Shown: positions 32,726 through 43,720 of the stretch, piece after piece
How positions within the stretch are numbered: the stretch's first letter is position 1
Layout of the letters: each line of letters starts with the position of its first letter
From: Jaltomata sinuosa
Lineage: Eukaryota > Streptophyta > Magnoliopsida > Solanales > Solanaceae
Assembly: GCA_003996215.1 (NCBI GenBank)
Contig: QJPP01000285.1
Coordinates: forward strand, 597,658 to 661,657
Direction: 5' to 3'
Length of the DNA stretch: 64,000 bases
Made by a program: the position numbers and the translations under genes
The notes under the pieces: generated by a model
Seen by the model: the letters and a program-made list of their open reading frames with translations, nothing else
The model's database searches: none
What the model was told of the DNA's origin: nothing

Positions 32726-34123
32726 TCAGATTAGTCGAGGTTTTGCATCCTTTTTGGTCATCAGATACCTCAAGGCTGCATGATCTGTGTGCACCACCAC
32801 TTTTGTACCCAGTAAGTATGCTCTGAATTTCTCAAAAGCATACACAACTGCCAGCAGCTCCTGTTCTGTCACTGTGTAGTTCTTCTGCGCCCCATTTAAT
32901 GCTTTACTAGCGTAATAAATGGGATGGAAAAGTTTGTCTCGCTTTTGTCCCAGAACAGCTCCAAGTGCAACACCACTTGCATCGCACATTATTTCGAACG
33001 GTTTGGACCAATCCGGGGCAATTATAATAGGAGCCTCCACTAGCTTTTCTTTCAGGCATTCAAACGCCCTCAAGCACTCAGCATCAAATACAAATTTTGT
33101 CTCCTTTTCAAGCAACTTGCACAATGGGGTAGCAACCTTTGAGAAATCTTTGATGAACCTTCGGTAGAAACCGGCATGACCAAGAAAACTCCTCACACCC
33201 TTAACTGAAATGGGTGGAGGTAGTTTCTCGATGACTTCAATCTTGGCTCTATCCACCTCTAGCCCTCTCATAGATATCTTGTGCCCTAATACAATGCCTT
33301 CTTTCACCATGAAATGGCATTTCTCCCAATTCAGCACGAGGTTTGACTCTTCACACCTTTGCAATGCCTGACCCAGATTAGCCAAGCAATCATCAAATGC
33401 ATCACCCACTACCGAAAAGTCATCCATGAAGACCTCCAGTGTGTTCTCCACCATGTCAGAAAAGATAGACATCATGCATCTTTGGAAGGTTGCAGGGGCA
33501 TTGCAAAGACCAAAGGGCATGCGTCTGAAAGCAAACGTACCATAGGGACAGGTGAACGTGGTCTTCTCCTGATCTTCCGGGGCGATAGATATTTGGTTGT
33601 ACCCCGAATATCCATCTAAAAAGCAATACCAACCTCTTCCAGCTAATCTATCCAGCATCTGATCCATAAAGGGCATGGGGAAATGATCACGGAGAGTACA
33701 GGAGTTTAGCTTTCGGTAATCCATACAGACTCGCCAGCCCGTGACAGGTCTTAATGGAATCAGCTCATTCTTGTCATTTGCTACCACAGTCATTCCTCCC
33801 TTCTTAGGAACACATTGTACTGGGCTTACCCATTTGCTATCAGAGATTGGGTAAACCACTCCAGCATCGAGCCATTTGATGATCTCTTTCTTCACCACCT
33901 CTTGCATTGGCGGATTCAGTCTCCGCTGGTGTTCGGTGGTGGGAGTGCAATTTTCTTCTAGCTGTATTTTATGCGTCCAAATACCTGGTGGGATGCCAAT
34001 AATATCTGCAATGGTCCAGCCGATTGCTCTCTTGTGTCTCCTCAGGGTGGATAATAATGCTTCAACTTGAGATTTCACAAGGTCTGTCGCGATAATTACC
34101 GGTAAGGTGTCTTTGTCACCCAA
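32726..34123 (-). pseudogene. reverse transcriptase-RNase H part of the inner pol
   Basis: About 465 residues: the RT core with RVCMDYRKLN, FLDGYSGYNQI, FRRMPFGLCNAPATFQ and the active-site FMDDF, then the RNase H part (MCDASGVALGAVLGQ, YTVTEQELLAVVYAFEKFR, HTDHAAL). The domains are complete for a Ty3/gypsy RT-RH. The frame joins the protease part only across a one-base loss near 34110-34117, in a T run, and ends at a premature TGA at 32726-32728. Confidence 0.93.
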
Positions 34124-36237
34124 AATGCATACTTCAGATGGACTGGCAATTCTTTCAACTCTAATACCGGTGCTTCCTCAATAGAAGGCTTTGCGGGAGG
34201 GGTTGGTCTGTTCTTTAAATCGAGATCCAATTTCTTTGGGGCGTAACCATATGACCCCATTCCAACCACCGCATTTACCACTTCCTCATAATCTTCGATG
34301 CCATCATCATCGAAATTCATTATAACTGCTGCCAATGTCTCTACAGCAAGTCTCTCTTCAACAGAAACGATCACCTCAGATTCTGTAACAACATCAATAA
34401 CCGAGACGACATTCATGTCCCTCGGTTGCTTCATTGATCTGCACACATTAAACTTCACTACCTCCTCGTTCAACCTGAAAGTCAGCTCGTTGCTTTCCAT
34501 ATCTACCAATACTCTTCCGGTTGCCAAGAAGGGTCGTCCCAAAATAATAGGGACTTCGAAGTCCACGTCGTAGTCCAAAATCACGAAGTCTGCCGGAAAT
34601 ATGAACTTCCCCACCTTCACAAGTACATCATACAAAATACCAACCGGGCGTTTCACCGATCTGTCAGCCATCAATAACCTCATAGTCGTCGGTTTGGGGG
34701 CTCCTAAGCCCAACTGCCGGTAGATGGCCAACGGCATCAAGTTTATGCTAGCCCCCAAGTCACAAAGAGCCTTGGCAAAGTTAAATTCCCCTATGGTGCA
34801 AGGAATAGTGAACGCACCCGGGTCTTCTTTCTTTTGGACCAGCGATCTTGATGAAATGGCACTACAATGGTGGAGGTTGTCTTCCGGTTCAAAACTTACC
34901 GACCTCTTCTTTGTGATCAAGTCCTTCATGAACTTGGCATAACCGGGCATTTGTTCAAGCGCATCCACTAGAGGGATGTTTACTGATAACTGTTTGAGCA
35001 TGGTTATGAAGTTCAGGAACTTTCTATCTTCCACTTTCTTCTTCAGCCGCTGTGGGAAAGGAGGTGGTGGCCGTGGCATCATAGTTGGAAGTTTTCCAAC
35101 CTCCTTGCTTTTATCTGTGAGTACTTGAGTAGCATCTTCCTCCACGCCGGATTTTTCAGCAGACACTTTCACACCCTCATCGACCTTAATTTCAGCATCT
35201 ACTAACTCATCTTCCTCAGTTACAGCGTCTTTCTGGGTCTGAATTACCGGATGTGTTTCCAATAATGTGTTACCGCTTCTGGTGGTGATTGCCATACAAT
35301 TTCCGTCATTTCTCGGGTTTTGAATGGTGTCACTCGGCAATGTTCCAGCTTTCCTTTGATTTAGAGACGCCGAGACTTGACCCATTTGCTGCTCTAACTG
35401 CTTGATTGCGGTGGAATGAGAATTCACTAACTGACTCATTGATGTTAATTCAGTCCTCATTTCCTTTACCCCAGAGTCAGTCGACTCCACCTTCAGTAGC
35501 ATCTTCGCCATCATGCTCTCTAGCTTGGACGTCCCTGACTCGACGTTAGCTCTTTCCCGGTTACCAGGTGGTACATACAACCCACCTCTATCATTGTTAT
35601 TCCTCCAATTTCCTTGCTCGCGATCTCTATAACCAGCTTTTTCATTGTGGTTGTCTCTCTGATAGTTCCGACCTTGGTTTCCCTGGCCATTGGCCTGGAA
35701 ACCCCCCAAATAGTTGGCCTCCTCAACAGATTCAACCTCTGCTGCTCTACCTTGGGAACCCACAGCTTTTACCTTCTCTAAGCTTCCTGACGTCAAGTGC
35801 CTTGTCAGGAGATCTAACTGCGTTTTCAGGTGCGCCATGTCTTGGTCGCGCTCATCCTCTTTTCTACGCTGCTCTGCTGACATCCCAACGGTATAGGTGC
35901 TAGCTGCAACCTCTGAATCTCGTGTATGCCAAGCCCTGTTAGTTCTGGTGAGCCTGTCAAAAGTAGTTGTGGCCTCAACAAAGGTGAGACCCATGAATGC
36001 ACCACCTGCTGTGTTGTCTAACGTCGGCTTGGTAGCCGAATTCAGTGCCCGGTAGAACGTTTGCATCAAGAAGTTATCGGTCAACTGATGGTTCGGGCAT
36101 TGGGTTATCTTCTTTTTGAATCGCAACCAAGTGTCGTGCAGTGCTTCGTGCGGTTGCTGCCTGAAGTTGCTAATCTCGTCCCTCAACTGTATCATCCGAG
36201 AGGGAGGAAAGAACCTTTCTAGGAAAGCTCCTCTCAA
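34096..36237 (-). pseudogene. gag C-terminal part and protease of inner element
   Basis: About 713 residues. The gag core (AFLERFFPPSRMIQLRDEIS; ALHDTWLRFKKKITQCPNH) is followed by a Gly/Asn/Arg-rich segment without CCHC zinc knuckle, a linker, and a retropepsin-like protease. In the protease CDLGASINLMPLAIYRQLGL replaces the usual DTGA/DSGA with DLGA, and ILGRPFLATG is the second conserved segment. This layout is typical of Athila-type gag-protease. It reads out of frame with both neighbours because of two single-base losses. Confidence 0.9.
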
Positions 36238-36719
36238 CTCTCCCCACGTTGCGATAGAGTCGGGGTCAGCTCAGTTAACCACAATGCTGCCTCATCAGAC
36301 AGAGACAATGGAAACAACCTGAGCCTGATCGCTGTCTGACTCACGCCCGGCAGCTCAAACGATTTGCAGATCCCCACGAAATTCATTAAGTGCTGGTTTG
36401 GATCATCACCAGCGGCCCCACGGAATACACCTCTTAAATTCAGCAACTGTATCATCGTGCTAGTGATATTGAACTTTGCTCCAGGCGGTAGCGGTGGAAC
36501 AACAATGGCGCCCGTAGCGCCAGCTCCATCTAAATCGAGATCCTCATCATTCCGTACCACATCATCCTGCAGACCACCAACATTCAAATTTTGTTGGGCC
36601 TGCAGTTCTGCAGCGATCCTTGCTGCGTCTAATTGTGCGGCCATATTCCACCTCAATGTTCTCGCAAGTTCGGGGTCGTAAGGTAAAATTTGTTCCCCCG
36701 AACCTCGGGTACTTGGCAT
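36234..36719 (-). pseudogene. gag N-terminal part of inner element
   Basis: Starts at the ATG at 36719 (MPSTRGSGEQILPYDPELAR). It runs through NLRGVFRGAAGDDPNQHLMNFVGICKSF and ALWLTELTP, then leaves frame near 36250-36262; the downstream gag core lies in the next frame. This is the capsid-forming part. The start fits the position about 120 bases after the primer site. Confidence 0.88.
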
Positions 36720-36824
36720 GCACAACTTTGTACCCTGTCAAAACAAAAACAACAAACAAACGTAAAGCAGGAAATTATAACAAAAAGTCAAATAGACACA
36801 CCAGACTTAATCAAAAACCGTATT

Positions 36825-36841
36825 CCCTGGCAACGGCGCCA
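36825..36841 (-). other. primer-binding site of inner element (tRNA-Asp)
   Basis: On the minus strand TGGCGCCGTTGCCAGGG lies five bases after the 5' LTR. It matches the 3' end of plant tRNA-Asp (TGGCGCCGTTGCCGGGG) with one mismatch. Use of tRNA-Asp is characteristic of Athila elements. Confidence 0.88.
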
Positions 36842-36846
36842 TTTTT

Positions 36847-38257
36847 TGATAACGCCCAAACTACACCTCAATTTAAGAAGCGTAAGCGATCGTTGTCAAA
36901 TATATAACCCAACAAGGTTGGGGTCGAATCCCACAGAGAATATGGTGATGATTAAGACTTTAGTGAAGTAGATGACTAGTCGTCAATAGTTTCCGGTAAA
37001 TAGGGGGGGTTTTGTGATCAACGTGAACAAAAGCAACAATTATATAAGAGAAATAATCAGTAGGAGAGAATGAACTAGGGAAGTGTTCACCATGGCGTTG
37101 TAACAATGTCGATTCTAGGCTTAACCGGGTTCTTTTTATATGCTTGTCACGATGTGATTGCGTCAATTGTATCGTCTAAACGTCTCTCGACCAAATAAAC
37201 AAATTTCCTTTTATCTTCTTTCGATCTCAAAAAGATGTGCTTTTTTAGCTCTCAATCCTAACATCAAGTAGACTAATCCAGTTACGGCATTAATCTTTAA
37301 GACGAGAGTTGGTAGTCTCGAATCCTTGTCGTTAATCAAGTTTTCCCGGTTTTAACTTCTTTACTCAAGCAAATTAAACCTAGGCATGTTCTAATGTTTG
37401 CAACCACTAGAAAACGTGACATAAAGTATGATTAACAACGTGACAATACATATATCGAACCCAACGCTACCCGGAATCTATATTGCTACGTTTGCCATGG
37501 CTCCCACAACCCTAGTTGCGGGAGTTTTAGTTACTCATGCTTGAAGATGAAAAGAAGAAAGTCATGTTCATAAAATAATAAAGAAACGAGATCCTTACAA
37601 TATATTGAGGACAATCTTCAAGTATCCAAGGACAAAAGAAACCAAGAACTCAAGAACGAATCAAGAACACGAATGTTAATTCAAGAAACGTGTTCTTGCT
37701 CCCAAAAACTAACTAAAAACGTGTTTAAACTAATGGGTGAATAATAATTAACATAAACCTAACATAGGGTATTTATAGGAGTAGTAGAAACCAAATCCAA
37801 AATGGGCTAGGAATCCCCAAAACGCGGGTTGCCGCCTGACGCTACTGCCTTAACTTGACGGCCAGGCTGACGGACCGTCAAGGCAGTGACGGACCGTCGC
37901 CTGGACCGTCACCTTAAGGCAGTGGTACTGTTTCCTTTGCTGCCTTGGTGCGACGGTGGGGGTGACGGACCGTCACACCCTTGACGGGCCGTCACCTTGG
38001 TCGTCATCCTTAGGCAGTACGTTGCTTCCACTTGACGGTCCATGTGACGGACCGTCACATGTGTGACGGGCCGTCACTCAGGCCGTGTCACTCTTAGGCA
38101 GAACGTCGTTTTTCTCGTATTTTCTTCCGTTTCCGTGTTTGTTCCCATTTCCTACAAATACAACATAAAAATATCAAAAACAACAACGGTTGCTTGAAAA
38201 CGTACGATTGTTCTTAGTAAAAAGGAGTCGAAAGTGACGTAATTTGGCGTCACATCA
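36847..38257 (-). repeat. 5' LTR of inner element (1411 bp)
   Basis: Near-identical to the LTR at 25275-26683. Differences include a missing A in TGATAACGC, an extra T near 37241, and two extra bases (GT) near 38088. The palindrome block lies at about 37855-38105. Confidence 0.93.
37769..37778 (-). promoter_or_regulatory. TATA box in the inner 5' LTR
   Basis: Minus strand CTATAAATAC sits about 480 bases from the LTR start (in transcription order) and about 80 bases past the end of the palindrome block, so the palindromes would lie upstream, in U3. A good consensus match; transcription from it is inferred. Confidence 0.5.
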
Positions 38258-38262
38258 GTCTC

Positions 38263-39256
38263 AAATAATAAATTTTCTGCATATCTGTATTATTAGAAAT
38301 CCCGTTCATAGATTTAGTGAAAGTGATAATTTTTTAAACACGTTAATCACTTAGGTATCTTTTTTAATTAATTTGGAGGCTTATATGAGACCTTATGTGC
38401 TACTTGCGTAAAAGTCCTTGTATGTCTTTTGTATGACGTTAACTCGAGTCTAATTAGTAGCCTTAGGTTTTATTTGTCTAGACCCATATTCAAATAGTAG
38501 TCCAATGCCTCTTGGATATTAAGTCGGGACGGGTAGGCATACTAAGGTACGCTAGATTTTTCATTTCTTTAGTGCGCTCCTAGGAATAATAATTTTAATA
38601 ACCAACTTAGGCGGGTAGATAGACGGATATGATGGAAATCGACCCGAGCAGAATACGACAATATCTTTGGAATTGTCTCCGATAATAAGCCGGGCGCTGA
38701 TCCGAATAGGTTAGAATTAACTTAGGTTTGTTTCTTTTCATCTGTTTGGGGTAGTTAACTAAGTCACTTAGTAATTAGGTCCCTTTTCCTATATCATTGT
38801 GTCACTTTTGGCTTCTCGCTTATCTGATTTTTTTTTTCCGCTTATTTATTTATTGCGTTAACTCATGCATGATTTTCTCATTTAAGATTTTAGTAATTAA
38901 ATTGGCTTAAATACTTGTTTTAAAATAAAGTTTTACTTGTTTAATTACATAGTCTTTAGTTTAATTAATCGACCTATTATTTATCACCTATTCCCACATA
39001 AATAACGAATCCGGCAGGGACCCACATTTGTGGACCTCGAAAGGTGCTTAACACCTTCCTTTCGAGGTAACTTGAACCCTTACCCGATTCTCTGGTTGCA
39101 TAGACTTAAAAATAAAATCTAATTTAGTTGTAGTTAGTTAGAACGGCGCCCTAACGCGCCTTAAATTCGTTAGGTGGCGACTCTTCACGCTCTCTTCCTA
39201 AAAAGAGAGTTGTCACGTCGAAACCCGCTTTTCCGCGAGAAAAGTGGGGCGCGACA
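38263..39256 (+). repeat. 3' LTR of outer element, right part
   Basis: Collinear with 14293-15285 of the 5' LTR, with about four differences (for example AAGCCGGG for AAGTCGGG, and a T-run change near 38830). It ends GGGGCGCGACA and is followed by the target duplication GTAAC at 39257. Confidence 0.95.
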
Positions 39257-39261
39257 GTAAC

Positions 39262-40042
39262 TAACTCTCCATTCTAAGCCAGCTATACATTTCAGTCCTT
39301 TTATTCTTTTTATCCTTATATCATATCCTAAAACATATTGTAGGCAGGCATAAGTAATTTGATTCAAATTAAGTTCTCCACGGCCTATTCTAAACTAAGC
39401 AACATGTAGGAAGATCAGATCAATAAGCACCTCCAAATTTTTTTCTAAACGTGCTCAATATATTATTATTAATGTACAATCTGTCAATCTGAGCCTTTCC
39501 CAAAGTGCACACAGATTCAAAATCAGGGAGAAATAAGGTGGTTTGACATTTCAATGAAAACAACCGGAGTACAAGTGCACTCTTTTTTCTATAGTAAAAG
39601 CGAATTAAGACAAAACATAATCTTTTTTTTCCGAACAGTCTCTCGCTCTGCGAGACGTCTAGTAGTTTCGGACTTGATCTTCGAATCCTAAGTTTCAGTC
39701 ACTTTTCGGCTTGCCTCATGTTCAGTAATTTTTTTTATTAATCATCAACTTATATTTTGAAACAGATCAAATTTAGGTTGTTTATACCAAAACTTTTGTC
39801 GTTTCTTTTAGTTATCACATAAATCGACAAGTCAAATTTCTGGGTTCCTATGAGACTTCCGTCGTATACCATGATGCCTCTTATTCTTTCCACATGACAC
39901 GATCATAAAGAGTACATAGAATACAAAGAGAAATCCATACGTCAATATAAACTACAAAGCAAGTAAAATTAAATAAAAAAAGAATCCAATAATGGCAAAA
40001 CTCAGCACACAAAGAACAATGGATAACAAACCAAAAAGTTAC
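39262..40042. other. AT-rich flank, no gene recognised
   Basis: No family-like ORF on either strand. This is the sequence that was contiguous with 10679 and below before the outer element inserted. No continuation of the kinase fragment is visible in it. Confidence 0.4.
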
Positions 40043-40165
40043 CTGAGTAGAATCAGACGAATTGACAAAAATAGAAGAAAAATAGATGATGGAAGGCCAC
40101 CGAAAAATAGATCATTGTCATCGAAGAGAAGAAAGAGCGTGAAATTTGTAGATTAGGATTTGGGC
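40043..40165 (-). other. candidate untranslated first exon (minus strand)
   Basis: On the minus strand a CT-rich leader-like stretch (ACGCTCTTTCTTCTCTTCGA and following) ends in ATTCTACTCAG, followed by GTAACTTTTTGG at 40042. This is a good splice donor. No coding frame stays open through it. No acceptor or coding exon is found between here and the retrotransposon block. Confidence 0.25.
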
Positions 40166-40305
40166 GAATACACCATCTGTCAAAATTCTGTGAATGTGTA
40201 ATGTTTTTATTGAATTGAGAAAAAAAAAGAAACTTGAAATGACCAACTTATCCTTGGTAGTGGGTAAGCTGGCAGGAGACCTTGAACAGTCTGTTATCGG
40301 CTCTT

Positions 40306-40329
40306 CTATATATATATATATATATATAT
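40306..40329. repeat. (TA)12 microsatellite
   Basis: Uninterrupted TA dinucleotide run in AT-rich sequence. Confidence 0.95.
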
Positions 40330-40642
40330 TATAGAATTCACTATATTAAATATATAAATTTTTAATTTTATTTATTTATTTTAATATATTAAGAGAAAAT
40401 TAATTTTTTTCATGCTTTATCTTTAATATTAATTGCTAACTTCATATCATTTTCTAAGTTCATTAAAACTATGTATCAATTAATATAAATATTAAAATAA
40501 AATTTACACTTTATTTATTATTTTGTAAGGAGCATACAAAATTATGGACAGTTGATTATATTATTATTGTTGAGAGATATGATTTTTTAACTCTTTACAA
40601 ATAGTTTTTAGTTTGAAAAATTTAGATAAGTATGTTATATTA

Positions 40643-40970
40643 AGAAAATATTTACCATTTATAGCAATAACATATTTTTTCACTGAACAATTATAATATA
40701 TTTATAATACAATTTCAATACATATTATAGAGAATAATTTATAAAACACATATAATACAAGTTTTATTCATGGATAATACATTTATCACACACTTTAATA
40801 CACTTATAATACTTCTTACCAAACAAGCATAATACATTTTAAAACACTTATAACACATTTATATTGCATGCATAATTCATTTTTAATACATAGTGCAAAT
40901 TTATCATAGTATTGCTATGTATTATTATAAATGGTAATAAATAAAAAATATCACTAAAAATAATTATTAT
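40643..40970. mobile_element. AT-rich MITE-like inverted-repeat element
   Basis: The left end has ATATTTACCATTTATAGCAA; the right end read in reverse has TATTTATTACCATTTATAAT with nearby ACATAGCAATAC. Between them, ATAATACA/TTTATAATAC segments recur. This inverted layout resembles a short non-autonomous element common in Solanaceae. Exact ends and target duplication are unclear. Confidence 0.45.
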
Positions 40971-42080
40971 TTATTACAAAGTACTACACCCAAATAATTT
41001 GCTCTTTTAGTTTTATGGGAGAAAGTTTGAGAGGCCCACATTTTCTACTCCAATTTTTTTGAAAGTTGGGAATCGCTTGGCCATGAAAAAAAATTTATTT
41101 TATTTTGAAAAATTATTTTATTTTATTTAAAAATTATTATTTGTCCATAATAATAAAAAATGCAACTTGAAGTTATATTTAGAATTTAGAAAATAACTCA
41201 ATTTACATGTTTTCACTTTTTTATCGTTACTTTATTTTTTAATATTGCCCCAAATTTTTTATTTTTACAAAAATCACCTCATTTATTTCAGCTACCAACC
41301 AAGTAAATGTCAACTACTGTAATTATTCTTTTCCCCTCGATAAAATTTCTAAAGCAGAGCGCAACTTTTACTCCTCTTCTTCCTCAACTCTTCTCACACA
41401 TAGTCCTTCATCCGATCAATCGAGTTTGTCTTTACGCAACACCAATTGCAGCGTCGATATTCTTTGATATTAATTGCTAAAATCTACTATTATTTACTTG
41501 ATTTATACTAATTTTTTTAGATTTATAAATCCTAGGTCGAGATACTTTTTGTGTTTGATTATGTGTTGAAGAATTTAATTCCCCTTTCAGTTGGGTTATG
41601 TGTTTACATCTTCAATTTTCTTTTTCCTAAACTGTTGAATAATATCTTTTATGTTTTTTTTGTTGTGTCAACTTTTATCTGATTGTTGTAACTAATGGTT
41701 AAGCTTATTTTTAGAGCTCTGTAATGCGAATAATCTCTAAAGCTAATTTTAGGACTTTAGACAAAAAAATTGTGATTACGTTTTCATCGATTAACAAGAT
41801 AATATATTTATTAAAGTTTTATTTTTCCTTCAGTCTTACTTATAATGCATGTTTTCAATTGTTATGTTGTCCGAAAATAAAGATAATTTATGCGACTGAT
41901 TAATTTATTATTATTATATTGTAAAAGCGTAAGAAATGAGCAAATCATGTGGTTCAAATGTCGAAATGAATGAAAGGCGAAACATTGATTATGATCCATA
42001 TCTATGCGAGAAATTATGAATTTAACGGTTTTGTCTTTAATGGGAGCTTTGGATGAAATCTGACAAAAAAAAGATACTTG
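40971..42080. other. AT-rich; leader-like and short coding-like traces
   Basis: A CT-rich leader-like stretch (41360-41460) and a short plus-strand frame at 41938-42019, starting MSKSCGSNVEMNERRNIDYD and stopping after 27 residues, hint at an eroded gene. A MITE-like TTGGCCATGAAAAAAAATTT segment lies near 41069. Nothing here can be assigned. Confidence 0.25.
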
Positions 42081-42260
42081 GAGCCCGTTTGGATTCGCTT
42101 ATTTTAAGTAAAAATAGTTTTTAAGCTGTTTTATAGTGTTTGAGTAAGGTAAAAAGTGCTTCTGGACACTTAATTTTAAGTCAAAATAACAAAAAAAACT
42201 AAAAGCTGAAATTTCCAACTTAAAAAAAGTAGCTGAAAATAAGCCTATCCAAACAGGCTC
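42081..42260. mobile_element. 180-bp MITE with ~25-bp inverted ends
   Basis: The left end GAGCCCGTTTGGATTCGCTT and the reverse of the right end GAGCCTGTTTGGATAGGCTT match at 17 of 20 positions and continue as ATTTT. The interior has AAGTTGGAAATTTCAGCTTT-like segments that fold back. Target duplication is not clear, so the superfamily is open. Confidence 0.7.
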
Positions 42261-42432
42261 TTATGCACCAAATTAAGCCAAATACAACAGATTAAGAACA
42301 AAAACCAAAAAAAATTGAAGGACATCCCTTAAAGTTGCTTGGGATATGATTGAGATCCTGAAAATAATACAGTTACTAAACCATTTGAAATTTGGGCGGA
42401 TCAAGTGAATGTAAGTTATTAGATAGATAAGT

Positions 42433-43089
42433 AGAGTTTTGGGCTAAAATTATCCCTCATCTATTAGAGTAGGTTCATTTTGGTCCCTCAAATATAATCT
42501 TGAGCATATTTAGTCCCTTAACTTTACTAAAGTGAAGCACTTTTGGTCTTCCTAACATAATACTGTTAAAAATTAACGGAAAGGATAATTTTCTAACGGT
42601 GTAAATTTAACACTGTTATCTCTTTCTTAATTGATATACATTTTCTTTCTTTCTTGTCTTCTTAATTTTTTAGGATTAATATAGTAGTAGCTATTTATAT
42701 TTGAAGACAATACTTTAGAACGCAATATTCTGCCCACTCGAAAAAAATAACCATTTTCTTATATGCAGTAAGAAAATGGTCTTAAAGTCAGTGGCGTAGC
42801 TAGTAATTTGGTGAAGGGTGTGCGAATTTCTTCTTAATTGTGTTTAAGAGCGTGCAAAATTAAATATATTCTCATAATAGCTAACACTTAACCTCTATGG
42901 GTTTGTATTTTACAAGTCACGTGGGTGCCACGTGGATTTAACACCGTTATTTTTAAACGGATTTTGTTAGGGAGATCAAAAGTGCTCCACTTTAGTAAAG
43001 TTAAGGGACTAAATATGCTCAGAGTTATATTTGAAGAACCAAAATGAACCTACTCTAATAGTTAAGGGACAATTTTAGCCCCAAACTCT
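42433..43089. mobile_element. 657-bp foldback/MITE element with ~150-bp inverted ends
   Basis: The left end starts AGAGTTTTGGGCTAAAATTA and the reversed right end AGAGTTTGGGGCTAAAATTG. The match continues for about 150 bp, including GAGCATATTTAGTCCCTTAA. It is flanked by an exact 8-bp duplication AGATAAGT (42425-42432 and 43090-43097). An 8-bp duplication suggests hAT; very long inverted ends are more usual in Mutator-like elements (9 bp). The interior holds a second short element beginning AGTGGCGTAGCTAG near 42789. Non-coding. Confidence 0.85.
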
Positions 43090-43449
43090 AGATAAGTACA
43101 AGTATGTATGTTCTATTTATGCACATTGAATTAACATTTTGTTTTTAATATTTTACAGAAAAAGAGAGAGAAACATAAATATAACCAAGTACAAATACTA
43201 AAGGGTCCTTGTCGTTGCATGAGTGTTAGTTCACGTTCAAAATTCCTCCGACACGAGTACTAGTCATTGTGTTCCGGTCCGTTTCCCGACATTGCTTGCG
43301 CGATATGTACTTGTGATTGATTCTTCAATACTTAGACTTGTTGCAAGAGACATTTGAAAGATCATTTATCACAAGAAAGCATGTGATATATAGTACTATG
43401 CATGTTTCCCCACAACGATAAAATGAAGCTAAGTGATTTTTCTTTTTTC

Positions 43450-43720
43450 TTTTTGTAATTGTCTTGATGATATTGGTCTTACACATGTCATAGGTAGCGG
43501 TACTGATTCATCTATGGCAATTGACAATGACACATCTACACATAATAAAAAAGATCGTGCTACAGCTAATGACAACATACATAAATCTTTTAAGAAATAT
43601 TTGAAGTGAAAGAGAGACATGATAGAAGAAAAAGAAAAAAGGAAGAAAAAGATAAGTTCTAAGATGGATATCTGTTCTGAGCAAGTCGTCATTATCCAAT
43701 TGCAATATGTCATGAAAATG
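43450..43720 (+). other. coding-like tract, unassigned
   Basis: Plus-strand frame with DDIGLTHVIGSGTDSSMAID, then HKSFKKYLK, a stop, then a Lys/Glu-rich KRDMIEEKEKRKKKISSKMD. The composition resembles degraded Myb/SANT-like proteins associated with DNA transposons, but no diagnostic motif is seen. Not a confident gene. Confidence 0.18.

Larger units (their letters stand above)
25275..38257 (-). mobile_element. Athila-like LTR retrotransposon nested in the outer 3' LTR
   Basis: 12,983 bp, with plus-strand ends TGATAAACGC and GGCGTCACATCA, flanked by GTCTC at 25270-25274 and 38258-38262. It is transcribed from the minus strand. Order on that strand: LTR (38257-36847), tRNA-Asp primer site, gag, protease, reverse transcriptase-RNase H, integrase, untranslated spacer, a long extra ORF, 3' UTR, LTR (26683-25275). 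This order, the primer site, the gag without a zinc knuckle, the DLGA protease motif and the extra 3' ORF place it with Athila-type Ty3/gypsy elements. Gag-pol carries two frameshifts and one stop, so this copy is not autonomous. Confidence 0.93.
10685..39256 (+). mobile_element. Tat/Ogre-like LTR retrotransposon, gag-only (TR-GAG type), with a nested insertion
   Basis: The ends are TGTTGACACCC and GGGGCGCGACA, flanked by the 5-bp duplication GTAAC at 10680-10684 and 39257-39261. The 5' LTR is 10685-15285; the 3' LTR is 21676-25274 plus 38263-39256, split by another element. Between the LTRs (15286-21675) lie a primer site, a short ORF1, a frameshifted gag, two tandem arrays and a purine tract. 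There is no protease, reverse transcriptase, RNase H or integrase anywhere inside, so it needs a related autonomous element to move. Gag-only elements of this size have been named TR-GAGs in plants. By hand count the two LTRs differ at about 20 positions or indels over 4.6 kb, so insertion is recent. The lineage (Tat/Ogre) is inferred from the primer site, the gag type, the upstream ORF and the LTR end motifs. Confidence 0.9.
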
